DNA from: Elymus sibiricus
Lineage: Eukaryota > Streptophyta > Magnoliopsida > Poales > Poaceae
Length of the DNA stretch: 64,000 nt
Assembly: GCA_039707655.1 (NCBI GenBank)
Contig: CM077664.1
Location: forward strand, 201,308,195-201,372,194
Direction: 5' to 3'
The position numbers were made by a program, and so were the translations under genes. Position 1 is the stretch's first letter. Every line of letters begins with the position of its first letter. Of this stretch, positions 32,773 through 43,089 are shown piece after piece. The notes below the pieces were generated by a model. That model worked only from the letters and a program-made list of their open reading frames with translations. It was not told where the DNA came from and did not search any database.

Positions 32773-35700
32773 TCACTCCTCCATGTCGGCGTTCCAATCT
32801 TCATAGTCAGGGAGGAAGCACCCGAGCTTCGTGAAAGGCTTCAGGTCCAGACGCTGAGCGACTAGCATTGCTCGGACATCATCCCGCGTCATTGGCCCAT
32901 GGTAGAACATCCCTGTTTGTTCGAGGACCTCCTTCATGATCACTTGGGCAAGTTCACACTGTACGTGATAAAACTCAGCTCAGATTCGATGATCCGGTGT
33001 CCTTCCTATGCTTGTGGCCCAGTTGACAATCTCGGCATCGTTGGAAGTAGGTGACATGCGAAGGCGTTGATTATCCCTTCTGTAGTCCAGCATGTGATGC
33101 ATGAGGTGGAATCAATCAGCCTTACTATCCTTCGGTTGCTGGATGCAGCAGAAGTCGGTCTTATGGCCGAAACCCAGCCCGTTCTTCCTGTGCTTTTTCA
33201 CCTTGATATATCCACCAGAAAGTCTGAAGGTTATCATGGTACTATCGAGAACACTCCTTATATGCGTGTAATCCTTTTTCTTGATGTTCCTCGATGAGTC
33301 CAAGTACATAGCATGGGAGTATTCTGGGTACAGAATGATGAGGACGGTGCCCCCCCCCCCCCCCCCGCTGCGCAAAATAAGTACACCTCAAATTAGCCTC
33401 CATGCGTGCAAAGGAATGATTAAAACTTACGAAAGGATATCCACGGATGACTTACGTGGGATGATAAGGCAGGAGAATCGTTTCCTTGTCCTTATTGCCG
33501 ACCATGAACTCGCCGATGTACTTGCTCGCATAGTCACGGTGCTCTTTGCAGACTGCCAAGAAGCTCTCGTGCATATAGTACGGGTCCGCGACGCAGATAT
33601 ATTTTATGTTCTCGCGCCTGATGATGTAGTTCAGATACAACGCATACATGCGGATGAACTGAAAATCCAGCTTGGTCATGTGGAACATGTCGTAGATGTA
33701 GTCAAATCGCAGGGTGAACTTATCCGCGGGCCATCTCTCGACGTACAACTTCCCACCCGGCACCTGAGCCGCGTAAAGCGGGTATCCTGGATTTTTCGAG
33801 ATGAGAAGGCTTTTCTCTCTCGCCAACACATCTTCATGAAGTCTCCTTAGATCATTGTTCAGTATGTCCTGTAGCGCTTTCCGAGGTAGGATCGGGTGGC
33901 CGGCGACATGGAACTGCTCCGCACCTTCGACAGGTATTCTGTCTACCTTCCGGGGCTGCAGAGGCGGCTGGCTGCTTGAAGCAGCTCTGGCGCCTTTAGA
34001 GCCTTTCCTGTCCGGTCTCCTCCTTTGCTTCTTGGCGGGTGGCGGTAGTGAGCCCACCATACCTTCCCTGACCACCGCCCCCAGTGTCGTCGGGCTCAGC
34101 AGTGCACGACCCTCGCGTTGTTGTTGCTGGGTAGAGGCGGAATCAGGAGGCGTCGCCTGCGAGGATCGCATGAAGAGAGACTTCTTGCAATCAGCCTTAG
34201 GACGTTCCGGCTCTGGCAAATCAGGCAGCATCAAGTCATCTCCACGCTCATAGCCTGAGTCATAGTCCCGAGCCATCAATCCTCCATCGTCATAGCCGGT
34301 ATTGATATACTTGAGAGGGTCATCATTATCCTCCTCCATGACATCATCAGCATTTGCTTCTTCGACAGGGGCGACGTCATCAGGCACTAATGGAGGCTCT
34401 CCCTCGCGTCGTCCGCTATCACCCGGCACGACAGGTGCAGGTAATTGGGTAGGTGGGGTGGTGTTCATACCTTGTTGAGGCGTTGTCGTTGGTGTGCTCC
34501 CAGGCGCCTCCACACGAAGAAGAGTCTTCGGCCAAGGCAGGAACCAACTCTTGCATGCGACAATCCGTTTAGGGGTCTCGTCGTCTCCCTCGAGTGGTAC
34601 CGGAGGAGGCAAATCCTCGAAGCCCGCTTTGACACTGGCCACGCAAACCTTGAAGACGCCATCGGGCATCTGTCGGTTGTGCAACATGCGGTCCTTCGGC
34701 TTCACGATCGTTGCCTTTCCCACGTCCACCTTCTGGCCGTTGATGTCGTACAGTATGGTGCACGGGGTTTCGTCGGCCCGCGAAGACATGTCTGCGACGT
34801 CAGACATCCGAAAGGCAACTGAAACGGAAGACTATGGATATGCTGGTGAAGAGGGTGTGATGCGTAATTACCGTGAGGGCGTCGAGCTCAGCCAAAGACG
34901 AAGCCCCGCCGAGCACGCCAGAGACGGAGGACGGGCTGCTATGAACAGGAGCGGGACCAGGTACGGGAGCATGTGCGGTTGCGTGAACAGGTGCTGGTGG
35001 TGCGATGTTCACCGAATTGCTCCCGACGTAGCTGGGAAGGGGAAAGTCCACTGGCCCTTTATCTGGATTTTTCTTCGTCCAATCGATAACTGCCGGAATC
35101 AAGCTGCTAATGGAAGATGCGACGTCAGCCCTGACGGCAGCTACCGCTGCACTGACCGCTGCATCGACTACTTTGACCAACTCTTCTTTGGTCTTAGCTT
35201 TGGTCTTATCAACCGCAAGCGCGACCTTCTCGTCGATGGTCTGTTGAGTTAGCATCCGTCTCTGCCTTTTTTCCTCCGGCTTCTCATGGTAGTACGTCTT
35301 CCACGAGGCGCCATCTCCGGCGCCGACGACTGAGACGACTCGTCGCTTTCGGCCGCCTTTTGGTGCTGCTCTTTCTGCAAAAGGAACGTGGATGGTTTAC
35401 AAATGTGACAAAACTTGTAGTCGAATTGATTAGAAGCTAATATAAGGTGGTAATATAACAATTTCCAGTAGTCTCATGAACTCCCTCGTGTTCGGGTCCG
35501 TGTAAAAGATCTTATTGACGGGGTCCCACTTGTACCGGGCCCTGATCCAGTCACGCTCCTGCGGCTCGGTGAACTCCGCCAAGGGGTCTGGGATTCCGTG
35601 ACTTTCACGTTCGGCGTCCTCCTTGGCCCATACGTGCCTCTTCCCCTCGTAACCACGGCTTCCGAGGCGGTGGGGAGGCGTGTTCCTGGCCTGGAGCGCC

Positions 35701-36392
35701 TTCATTTTCTCCGACTTTTCCTTGACTTCTTCTTTAGCGCAAGTCTCCTTGAATTTTTCGAAGTCCTCTTCCTTTAGTGTCGGATTGTCAGCATGAATCT
35801 TGGACCACAGTTCATTCTTCGCAATCGCTTTTTTCACCCTTACTTTCCAGGCGGCCAAGTTGTTGCTGAACGTCCCCATCGCCTTGTTGTTTATCTTTCT
35901 CATGGGTTCGTCCTGCCACGGAAGTTTGCTTTCATCCCGGCCGGGGAACAGGAACCTATTGTGCAACTTCGTTAGGAGCATGTGCTCCATATGTGGTATC
36001 TTCCTTAACTTTTCGTCGTTGATGTTGGCGGTTTCCCTGAGGATGCATCCTAGTTGATTGCCGTAGCACGCGCGCGCTTCCTCCGGCGCCGTTGGCTCTA
36101 ATTTGCCGGGGTGCATCGCCGTGACCACAAATTTTCCGATGCCGAGCTCGTTTGGTTTTCGTGCCCTCTTCGGCTTCGGTCCTTTACCGGCTTCGCCAAC
36201 ATCATTGCCGGTCTCGGGGGTGGTGTCGGTGCCGGTGCCGGTGTCGGTGCCGGTGTCGGTGTCGGGGTTGGTGCCACTGACACCCTGCACCCGCAACCGG
36301 TGTTCGTCCAGGTATTCAAAATAATGATTTGCTGCCTCGACGGGGTCTTGTTCGGGGTGACCAGAACCCCTGGCTTCCTCGTGGCTAGACAT
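32773..36392 (-). pseudogene. CACTA second gene: Transposase_24-like N-part, DUF8039-like middle, Ulp1-protease-like C-part, broken
   Basis: Exons read right to left. 36392-about 35460 encodes 300 aa with a low-complexity Thr/Asp-rich start and a Transposase_24 (Ptta/En_Spm)-like end (QERDWIRARYKWDPVNKIFY). 35390-34870 continues with KTYYHEKPEEKRQRRMLTQQ and an Ala/Pro-rich stretch. About 34800-33456 carries a DUF8039-like segment, an acidic region, then RKALQDILNNDLRRLHED and an Ulp1-like beginning up to LLPYHP before a GTAAGT donor. The following exon resumes as VLIILYPEYSHAMYLDSS. Ulp1 enzymes cleave SUMO-type proteins with a His-Asp-Cys triad. Here the expected HW after LLPYHP is replaced by a run of 17 G, a TGA (33112-33114) falls at the Cys position, and another TGA lies at 32980-32982. 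The last frame ends at 32773. The protease cannot be active. Confidence 0.75.
33350..33366. repeat. Run of 17 C inside the Ulp1-like exon
   Basis: On the coding (minus) strand this is poly(G) directly after a CAG acceptor, exactly where the conserved His-Trp of the protease should be encoded. It is either a real mutation or an assembly artefact. Confidence 0.9.
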
Positions 36393-37580
36393 GTTTCCTA
36401 CGATTAATTAAGTATGCTAGTTTAATTCTAGACCGAATAAAATGAATAATGAAGAAAAAAAAGGGCCTATGTTTTGCCGGAATGTTGATTCATTCCCCTT
36501 CCGGCAAATCCCGGGCACTCGACATGTCCTAGTTTCTAGCACAAGTCATGCCGAAATTCACAGAAATTTTCGGCATGACCTTTGCTAAAAAGTGGACATA
36601 TGGAGCGCCTGAAATTTGCCGGAACGAAAATGAATCAACATTCCAGCAAAACATAGGCCACTCGGATATTCTTCGACAATTGCCCATTCAACCAACATTA
36701 ATCATATCATATTCAACAATTATAAATAAAAGATATAATCAACAATAATGGAATATGCAAATGAACATCAATGACATATATCATATAACATCAATCTTGT
36801 TTTTTGTTTATATAGCAACAATTACTTTAACCAAGTTTTTGAAAATAAAAACAATTCTGTTTTTTGTTTATAGCTAAATGCCATAGCTACTATTTTTTGT
36901 TTATAGCTAAATGCTACTGTTTTTTGTTTAAAGCTAAATGCCATAGCTAATTTTCCCTAGCTAATTTATATACTAACTACTCTCTGTTAACTCAAAATGT
37001 CACAACTTCCTAAAAAAATTTCCCAGCAGCAGCAACATCATCACAGCAGCAACTCTCTGTTAATTTATATACTAATTTATAACCCTAGCTAATTTCCTAA
37101 AAAAAATTGCTAAAAAAATTTCTGTCCTAAAAAAATTCCTACTGTCCTAAAAAAATCCCTACTGTCCTAATTTCCTAATCACAGCAGCAACATCATCACA
37201 GCAGCAACATCATCACCTAGGGTTCATACATCCAACTGCCTCCTAGGGTTCATATTAGAGAGAGAGGGCAGAGAGCAGAGAGAGAGAGAGAGGAGGGCAG
37301 GGGAGAGGAAAGGGAGAAGAGGGGAGGGAAGAGGCTTACGGGGCGGCGGCGGTGAGGTTGAGGGCGGGCTCGGGCGGTGGCGGCGAGGTCGAGGGTGGGC
37401 AGGGGAGAGGGCGACGACGAGGAGAAGCTCGAGCGACGGCCGGCGGCGAGGTCGAGGGCGGGCAGGGGAGAGGGCGATGGCGGCGAGGTCGACGGCGGCG
37501 GCGACAGAGGAGTGGGGGGAGAGGAGGAATGGGGATTTGGGGGGAGAAACGAAATTGGGAGTCCGCGCGGGGGTTAAGTC
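36393..37580 (-). promoter_or_regulatory. Upstream region of the CACTA second gene
   Basis: The segment is AT-rich near 36.4-37.2 kb with repeats of TTTTTTGTTTATAGCTAAATGC, then a purine-rich tract (37255-37330) and a GGCGGCGG-rich block (37340-37540) that looks like an untranslated first exon. No coding sequence is recognised. It probably holds the promoter and leader for the minus-strand gene at 36392. Confidence 0.35.
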
Positions 37581-37582
37581 AA

Positions 37583-37775
37583 AATAGCAGTAGCGCTGGG
37601 TACAGACCCGCGCTATAGCTAACTTAGCTATAGCGCGGGTCTGTACCCAGCGCTACTGCTAACTCTTCCATTTTTTTTTAAATTCTAAAATACACATAGC
37701 AGTAGCGTGGGATTAAGACCCAACGCTATAGCTAACTTAGCTATAGCGCAGGTACGAATCCCGCGCTACTGCTAA
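37583..37775. repeat. Two internal palindromes made of the CACTA subterminal motif
   Basis: 37587-37664 is a perfect inverted repeat with arms of about 39 bases, starting AGCAGTAGCGCTGGGTACAG and meeting at TAGCTAACTTAGCTA. A second, slightly imperfect one lies at 37697-37773. Both use the same AGCAGTAGCGCTG core as the element ends, but they sit in the middle, between the transposase remnant and the second gene. Confidence 0.9.
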
Positions 37776-38076
37776 TTCTTATATTTTCTTTCCCTGTTTT
37801 CTTTTCTTTTTATTATTTTCCTTTCCTTTTCTGTTTACTTTTCTTTTTCTTTTGTATTGCTTTTCATTTTCTTTCTCCTTTTTGTTTTTGTTTTTGTTTT
37901 TCTCCCGACGGCCTCGCACGCAGTCGACGAGAACGTCTCCTCCCACACTGCGCGAATATCACCGGAACCATGGTGGTAATTGAAGGGGATACGATGTATA
38001 CATCATTTGACCGATAACGGTTACTTAAGTGCGTACACAAAATAGATACATATATATATATATAAATGATGGTTTC

Positions 38077-39510
38077 TCAACTGCGTCGACGACGTTTCAC
38101 ATTGAGCTTCTTTCCTTTCTTGTTCGTTGTCGAATAATTGAGCCCCTCGTTGTGACTTTTCCGGAACCATGGAGTACGATCTTTCTTACGTAATGTAGTC
38201 TTGATTCTTCTTTTGACGTATGCTTCATCGTCATCGTCATCTTCCCTCATCGGGTTGCCGTATTGGTCGTAGTCTTCCTCGTTGGCGACTCCATCCATTT
38301 CGACGATGCTCCTTTTGCCTCTCCTCACGACAACACGGCTGGGATTGGTCGGGTCGGTTATGAAGAAGCATTGTGTCACGTGCTTAGCATGTACCCATGG
38401 CTCAGTTTTGGCGATGACGTTAACGTTCACGGTAGCGCTCTTCGCGTCGGGTATAGACATGGTAGTGAAATACTTGTTTTCTCTTACGACGGCCTTAGCC
38501 CATCTGACACGGAACATTGTCGCATCGTGCACTCCAGCGTAGTCAAGCTCCCAGATCTCTTCGACCCTTCCGTAGAATCTTTCAGTTGTGCCGTTGGCGT
38601 CGGTCATGCATTCAATCGTCACCCCTGAGTTCTGGTAATCACTGTTCATGTCTTTGGCCTTCGTGTAGAACGTGTACACGTTGATATCGTATGCCTGATA
38701 GGTCGCGAGGTTGGGCGCGGGGCCATGTGCTAAGGCGTATATGAGCAATCCGTCCGCACTGCCCTCTTCCGGGGGATTAGCAAGAACTTGCTCTTTGAAC
38801 CAACGCAAGAAAGTGGAGTTGTGCTCTACAGTAACTTCGGCGTCCGTCTTGCGCATCCCCTGATCACGGTACTTCTTTGCGATGGTTTCTTTGTGCAGTG
38901 TCACATAATCTTCTACCGCATCTAGGTGTTGTAGCACTACTAAGTTAGCCCTGTCAAAGTCGTTTCGTCGACCCGAGTAGTCCACGTGCAATTCCCTCCG
39001 GCCGTTGTTGTGACCTTCTCCTTCGAGCCTCCCATGGTGCTTCTTGACGGGCAAACCAACAACAGGGTCTCCGACGCCTAGATAATTCTTGCAAAAGGAG
39101 ATGCACTCTTGGGTCAGATACCCCTGGACGATGCTCCCATCGGGACGGGACATGTTACGAACGAATCCTTTGATGACCCCATTCATCCTCTCGAACGGCA
39201 TCATGCTGTGAAGGAATGTCGGCCCGAGGTCGATGATGTCGTCCACGATGTGGACACACAGATGCACCATGACGTCAAAGAACGCGGGCGGGAAGTACAT
39301 CTCAAGCTCACATAGTATGACAACGATCTCTTCCTGTAGCCTTCGGAGCTGCTTCACACTGATGGACTTTCGAGAGATAACATCGAAGAAGTTGCAGAGA
39401 CCAGTAAGCGTGTCACGGACGTGCTTGTCCATTATCCCTCTAATGGCAACCGGGAGTATCTGCGTCATCATCACGTGACAGTCATGAGACTTCATCCCGC
39501 TGAACCTTTT
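38077..39510 (-). pseudogene. TNP2-like transposase, C-terminal part (DUF4218 and DUF4216)
   Basis: In the frame ending at 38077, ISKFLDTKKKRFSGMKSHDC leads into DUF4218 (FFDVISRKSISVKQL … YFPPAFFDVMVHL … MMPFERMNGVIKGFVRN … GSIVQGY, about residues 30-170), then DUF4216 (YGRVEEIWELDYAG, FRVRWAK) and an acidic/basic tail ending KLNVKRRRRS. These are the domains that follow the catalytic core in plant En/Spm transposases. This frame is open for 472 codons, but it joins upstream DNA in a different frame, and the Transposase_21 core between it and the N-terminal part is absent. In a complete element this would be part of a nuclear DDE-type transposase. Confidence 0.85.
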
Positions 39511-39554
39511 CTTCTTGGTGTCTAGAAATTTGCTTATCTTCCCACAGTAACCGG

Positions 39555-40147
39555 AACTGACTTTGAAGTTCGAGCGTGAAACTCAAGTGGGTCACCTCGG
39601 GATCGCAACCGTCATACAATGGAGTCTTCGAGTCTACTTCAGGTTGCGCCAGCTTGGCCTCCTCTCTAGAAGCAGCTCTGTCGCTAGTCGTATTCTTGCG
39701 AAGCAGGTCTCGAACATGAGGGTCCTGCACGACTGAACTTAGTAGCGTCGAAGACTGCGGTGTGTTCGCCGCCTCTTCTCCGCCATGTCCGGACTCTTCT
39801 TCGCCGTGTCCGGAATCTTCTCCGCCGCCATGTCCGGACTCTTCCCCGCCGCCATGTCCGGCGCCATCGTCTTCGGGTCGATCGGTCATCTCTTCGTCTA
39901 GCCCCATGTCGTTATTGCCTGCCATGTGGACATCATCATCATCATCTTCACTTATCCACCGAGTATAGCCATCCATGAAACCATTCATGAGCAGGTGCGC
40001 CTTCAAACTGCCACGATCAAAGGGGTCCAAAATGACTCCTTCTTTGCATCTTGTACACGGACATCTAATCCCAGTCCGATTATTTGCATACATGTCCATC
40101 ACCACGGATTGCAAGTATCGCTCCACCTTCCTTCCACTCACCTTCAT
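39555..40147 (-). pseudogene. TNP2-like transposase, N-terminal part (transposase-associated domain)
   Basis: From the ATG at 40147: MKVSGRKVERYLQSVV, then CPCTRCKEGVILDPFDRGSL and HLLMNGFMDGYTRWISEDDD, the transposase-associated zinc-finger-like domain (PF13963 type; residues about 5-75). An acidic Gly/His/Glu repeat follows (GHGGGEESGHGGGEDSGHG, residues 95-130), then VQDPHVRDLLRKNTT. The known family continues into a catalytic core of roughly 500 residues; here the frame runs only to about 39555 and then meets the C-terminal part out of frame. This is an internal deletion of the catalytic region. Confidence 0.8.
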
Positions 40148-40499
40148 GACCGACTGCGCGGTATAACAAACAAAAGGATTATAAACAAAATGCATGCATG
40201 CATCAAAGTCATACAAAAATTTGGCATGACCTTGCCTAAAAATAGGACATATCGAGTTTGCTCGAAATTCGCCGAAACGGAAATAAATCGACATTTTGGC
40301 AAAACATAAGCAACTCAGGGGGCATGTCACTCGCACAAATCCCTTCATATCGCAAACACACATATTCCCATTCTTGAAATGCACAACTTTTTACTCATCT
40401 ATCTCCCGAGAGAGATCGAGCACGGTTAGATGAGGCCTTCGCTACCTATAGGGATCAAAAGTGGATGGCTAGCTAGCTAGATCTAGTTGTTGGGAGGAG

Positions 40500-40815
40500 A
40501 GATGACTCTAGCTAACTAATGGAGAGGGAGAGAGATGAGCTAGGTAGCTATGAGACAAATCTAGGAGTGGGAAAGGGATATATATATGTATGGAAGGAGG
40601 GAGAGCCAAATAAATGAGGAAGATAGAGAAAAGAGGCCATTTATGGAGGAGAATTATGGTGGAGGGGGGCCTTAATGGGGAGAGAAGAGAGGTAGAAGGA
40701 AGAGAGAAGAAGGGCAATAATGGTGGAGAAGTAACTTAGAGAGGGGAGAGGGGAAAGGAGGGAGAGGGCAAAGGGGGGAGGAAGGGGGAGGGGAGAGGGG
40801 GTGGGTGAAGAGGTG
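40500..40815. repeat. Purine-rich tract upstream of the transposase remnant
   Basis: Long GAGAGGGGAGAGGG-type sequence on the plus strand, that is a CT-rich stretch on the coding minus strand. It is likely the promoter-proximal leader of the transposase gene. Confidence 0.5.
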
Positions 40816-40834
40816 CCACCAGCCACGCCTAGCA

Positions 40835-41165
40835 GTAGCGCTGTATTTTTTCCGGCGCTACTGCTAAGGTGCATAGTAGTAGCGCTCGTTCGGCGCATCG
40901 CTACTACTAAGTGGGGCCCAATAGTAGTAGCAGTTTTGTCAGAGCCAGCGCTACTGATAAAATCTTAGCAGTAGCGCTGTATTTTGGAGGGCGCTACTAC
41001 TACAGCTAGCGTCGGTGGGCACGTTGGGGCCCACTTAGCAATAGCGCGGCAAGTATTTCCAGCGCTACTGCTAAGGCCTTACTTGTAGCGCTGTCCAAAC
41101 CCAACGTTACTACTAATTAGCAGCAGCGCTGCATATTTTCCCGCGCTACTACTAATGTTCTACCT
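40835..41165. repeat. CACTA right subterminal repeat array
   Basis: About ten copies of AGCAGTAGCGCTG in both senses, the counterpart of the left array, ending 20 bases from the terminus. Confidence 0.9.
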
Positions 41166-41325
41166 ATAAGCTTTTCCCTAATAGTGATACCAAGCATGCG
41201 TGGAGTTTATTGAAGTGGTGCTTGATGTTCTTTCGTGCATCTCCAATTGCCGTTGATGACTGGTGAGACAGGTGATTGACGTGGTGCCTGCTGGGGAACG
41301 GTGGTCTCTACAGAACTGGAATTAG

Positions 41326-41425
41326 TATTAGCCTATCTCCATCTGTTGTACAAAATTATATTAACCTATCTCCGTCTGTTGTACAAAGTAATATTAGGCT
41401 ATATCCGTCTGTGCAAAGTAGCTCA
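41326..41425 (+). repeat. Tandem repeat, 33-base unit, three copies
   Basis: TATTAGCCTATCTCCATCTG, then TATTAACCTATCTCCGTCTG, then TATTAGGCTATATCCGTCTG, at 33-base spacing, each followed by TTGTACAAAGTA or a shortened form. Confidence 0.75.
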
Positions 41426-41927
41426 TTTCTTATGGATATTTTCTCTGCGGCCATTTTGCAACAATGTCGGCTATAATGTGAAAATTTTGTGCTGGTATTT
41501 ATCTGTTGAACGTGCATTCTCCTTTATGGAAAAACACTAGACGGCCTTCAACACTTTGTATTTCTCGCTTTCTACCTATCAATGAAATGATACGCAGCTT
41601 GCGTATTTGAGAAAACTAGACGGCTTTCAACATTATCACTCTCCTGTTACATTTGGTTTAGATAAAAAAAATCTTTCCATAATTGAGCCTCTATATGGCA
41701 ATAACTACTTGGTAATGAAGAGGTATTAACATGATGCGTTGGCCTTTCAGCATATCCTAAGCTCATAACCGTGGAAAACATCTTGAAGAAAAAATGCTTT
41801 TCATTTTTTGAGGGTAAAGTAAAAAATGTTTTCCATTTCAACATGACTGTTCAGTTCTATTTTTCTAATGTACATATACCATTTCAACATGGTACACAAT
41901 ATGTTTGGGATTACAGAAGTGGGTGTG

Positions 41928-42984
41928 TCATCTCATCTCCGAAATTACACGCTGAAGATATTTCAGTGATTTTGTGTAACTGATGAAACCCATAAACCAA
42001 AAATCGAAGCCGTCAACAGTAACTACATCGATATACTTCTCATCAGGATTATACAAATTTTCCCTCACGGCAGCACTCTTTATCCTCTTTGCAGGAATCA
42101 TGACCTGTAGAAAGGTACCAAAAATTCCATCAGCTTCGAGTTCAAATGGGCGCCCACATATTTCTTAACCGGGATTTAATCCAGTAAACTTTAGCCATTG
42201 ACCAGGGGATTGTGCTTTAGTTACCTTGTAGGGCACCCTTGCGATGCGCCCCTTGGGCAATTTTAAATCCAAAGGTCTGTCACTATGGAAGGCAATCTTC
42301 TCAGTCGAGATGAAAAGCATTCCGGCTATTGGGCCGGCTGTGGTTGAGAGATAACACTGGAAAGCCTTCAGTAGCTTCTCTTCTTTCTCGACTTGGAAGT
42401 ATTGCCTGAAGACCTTGTCCATGCTACCAGCTTGGAGAACCTTCACACCCAAGCTCAGTTTCCCTTTCACAGTTTCCAAATTTTCGGTCCAAGTGCTACT
42501 GCAATGCAAAAATATTTATTAGTGATGAGAATTGTTGCCTGGTTAGTTTATACTCCCTCCATCCCAAAATAAGTGACTCAACTTTGTACTAAGTTTGTAC
42601 TAAAGTTAGTACAAAGTTGAGTCACTTATTTTGAGATGGAGGGAGTACTTTACATCAACTTGTTGGGATACACAGATATTAGATGGCATGCTTACAGTGT
42701 TCCTTGTAGCCCTGCATGTAACTATCTGTTTTCTGGCTTAGCTTGCTCATCCGATAAACGATGGAATTCTTTCTATCTGCGGCGCCAAGGAAAGGATAGA
42801 AAATCAGTATTGACATACAAATTACAGTAGCTGGGAGAAGAGAATTGGGCAAGAAGATCGTGAGATCATTACCCTTGTTGCGAACCAAAGAAGAACATGA
42901 TGGTTTTCCTTGTGTTTTCTCGTCAGCATATGCAAAGGAAGGCAAAGGAATTCCAATGACATGCTTCTGGCTGAAACCCTCCAT
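41928..42984 (-). pseudogene. GEM-like (ABA-responsive) GRAM-domain protein gene, four exons, one-base frameshift
   Basis: GEM-like proteins are small plant GRAM-domain proteins tied to ABA response and epidermal patterning. Exons: 42984-42873 (MEGFSQKHVIGIPLP … SSLVRNK), 42776-42696 (DRKNSIVYRMSKLSQKTD … YKEH), 42498-42225, and 42104-41928 (VMIPAKRIKSAAVREN … ISEMR, stop). All sites are GT-AG. The GRAM domain spans exons 3-4 (KVFRQYFQVEKEEKLL, YLSTTAGPIAGMLF, VDGFDFWFMGF). Exons 1, 2 and 4 are clean. Exon 3 enters in the frame giving HLALGPKIWKL then stops; the conserved sequence resumes one base off (ETVKGKLSLG). The three upstream exons sum to 467 bases, one short of a codon multiple, so one base was lost near 42474-42481. 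The intended length is about 214 aa. A TATA box and all splice sites remain, so loss is recent or a sequencing error. Confidence 0.8.
42553..42645. mobile_element. Stowaway MITE (Thalos-like) in intron 2 of the GEM-like gene
   Basis: CTCCCTCCATCCCAAAATAA at the left end is mirrored by the right end, with TA on both sides (42551-42552, 42646-42647). At 93 bases it is nearly a perfect hairpin around TTAGTACAAAGTTGAGTCAC-type arms. Confidence 0.95.
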
Positions 42985-43073
42985 TGGTGTTTCCTGAAAC
43001 TGCTTGTGCTAGCTAGTTAGTTAGGCTCTGTTTCCCTGTGAGGAGTTTGCTCATGCCCCAAGGCATCCGTGGG

Positions 43074-43080
43074 TTTTATA
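43074..43080 (-). promoter_or_regulatory. TATA box of the GEM-like gene
   Basis: The minus strand reads TTATAAAACC here, 90 bases upstream of the ATG at 42984. Confidence 0.6.
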
Positions 43081-43089
43081 AGAAGCTTG

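Larger units (their letters stand above)
31728..41186 (-). mobile_element. Complete CACTA (En/Spm) transposon, 9,459 bases, ATA target duplication
   Basis: The left end CACTACTAGGGAAAAGCCTA is matched by the right end, whose complement reads CACTATTAGGGAAAAGCTTA. ATA lies directly outside both (31725-31727, 41187-41189), the 3-base CACTA signature. Subterminal arrays of AGCAGTAGCGCTG fill both ends. All recognisable coding sequence is on the minus strand: a TNP2 remnant near the right end, then a second gene with Transposase_24-like and Ulp1-like parts, then a small RNase H1-N-like gene. The transposase lacks its core, so the element cannot move without help. Mostly intact ends suggest a fairly recent insertion. 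Confidence 0.95.

Noticed and set aside
33855..34822. Several plus-strand frames inside the CACTA second gene
   Set aside because: The minus strand has the recognisable domains and splice sites; the plus frames are shadows.
31740..41165. CRISPR-like array from the regularly spaced AGCAGTAGCGCTG motif
   Set aside because: Spacing is irregular, motifs occur in both senses and form CACTA subterminal repeats in a plant genome.
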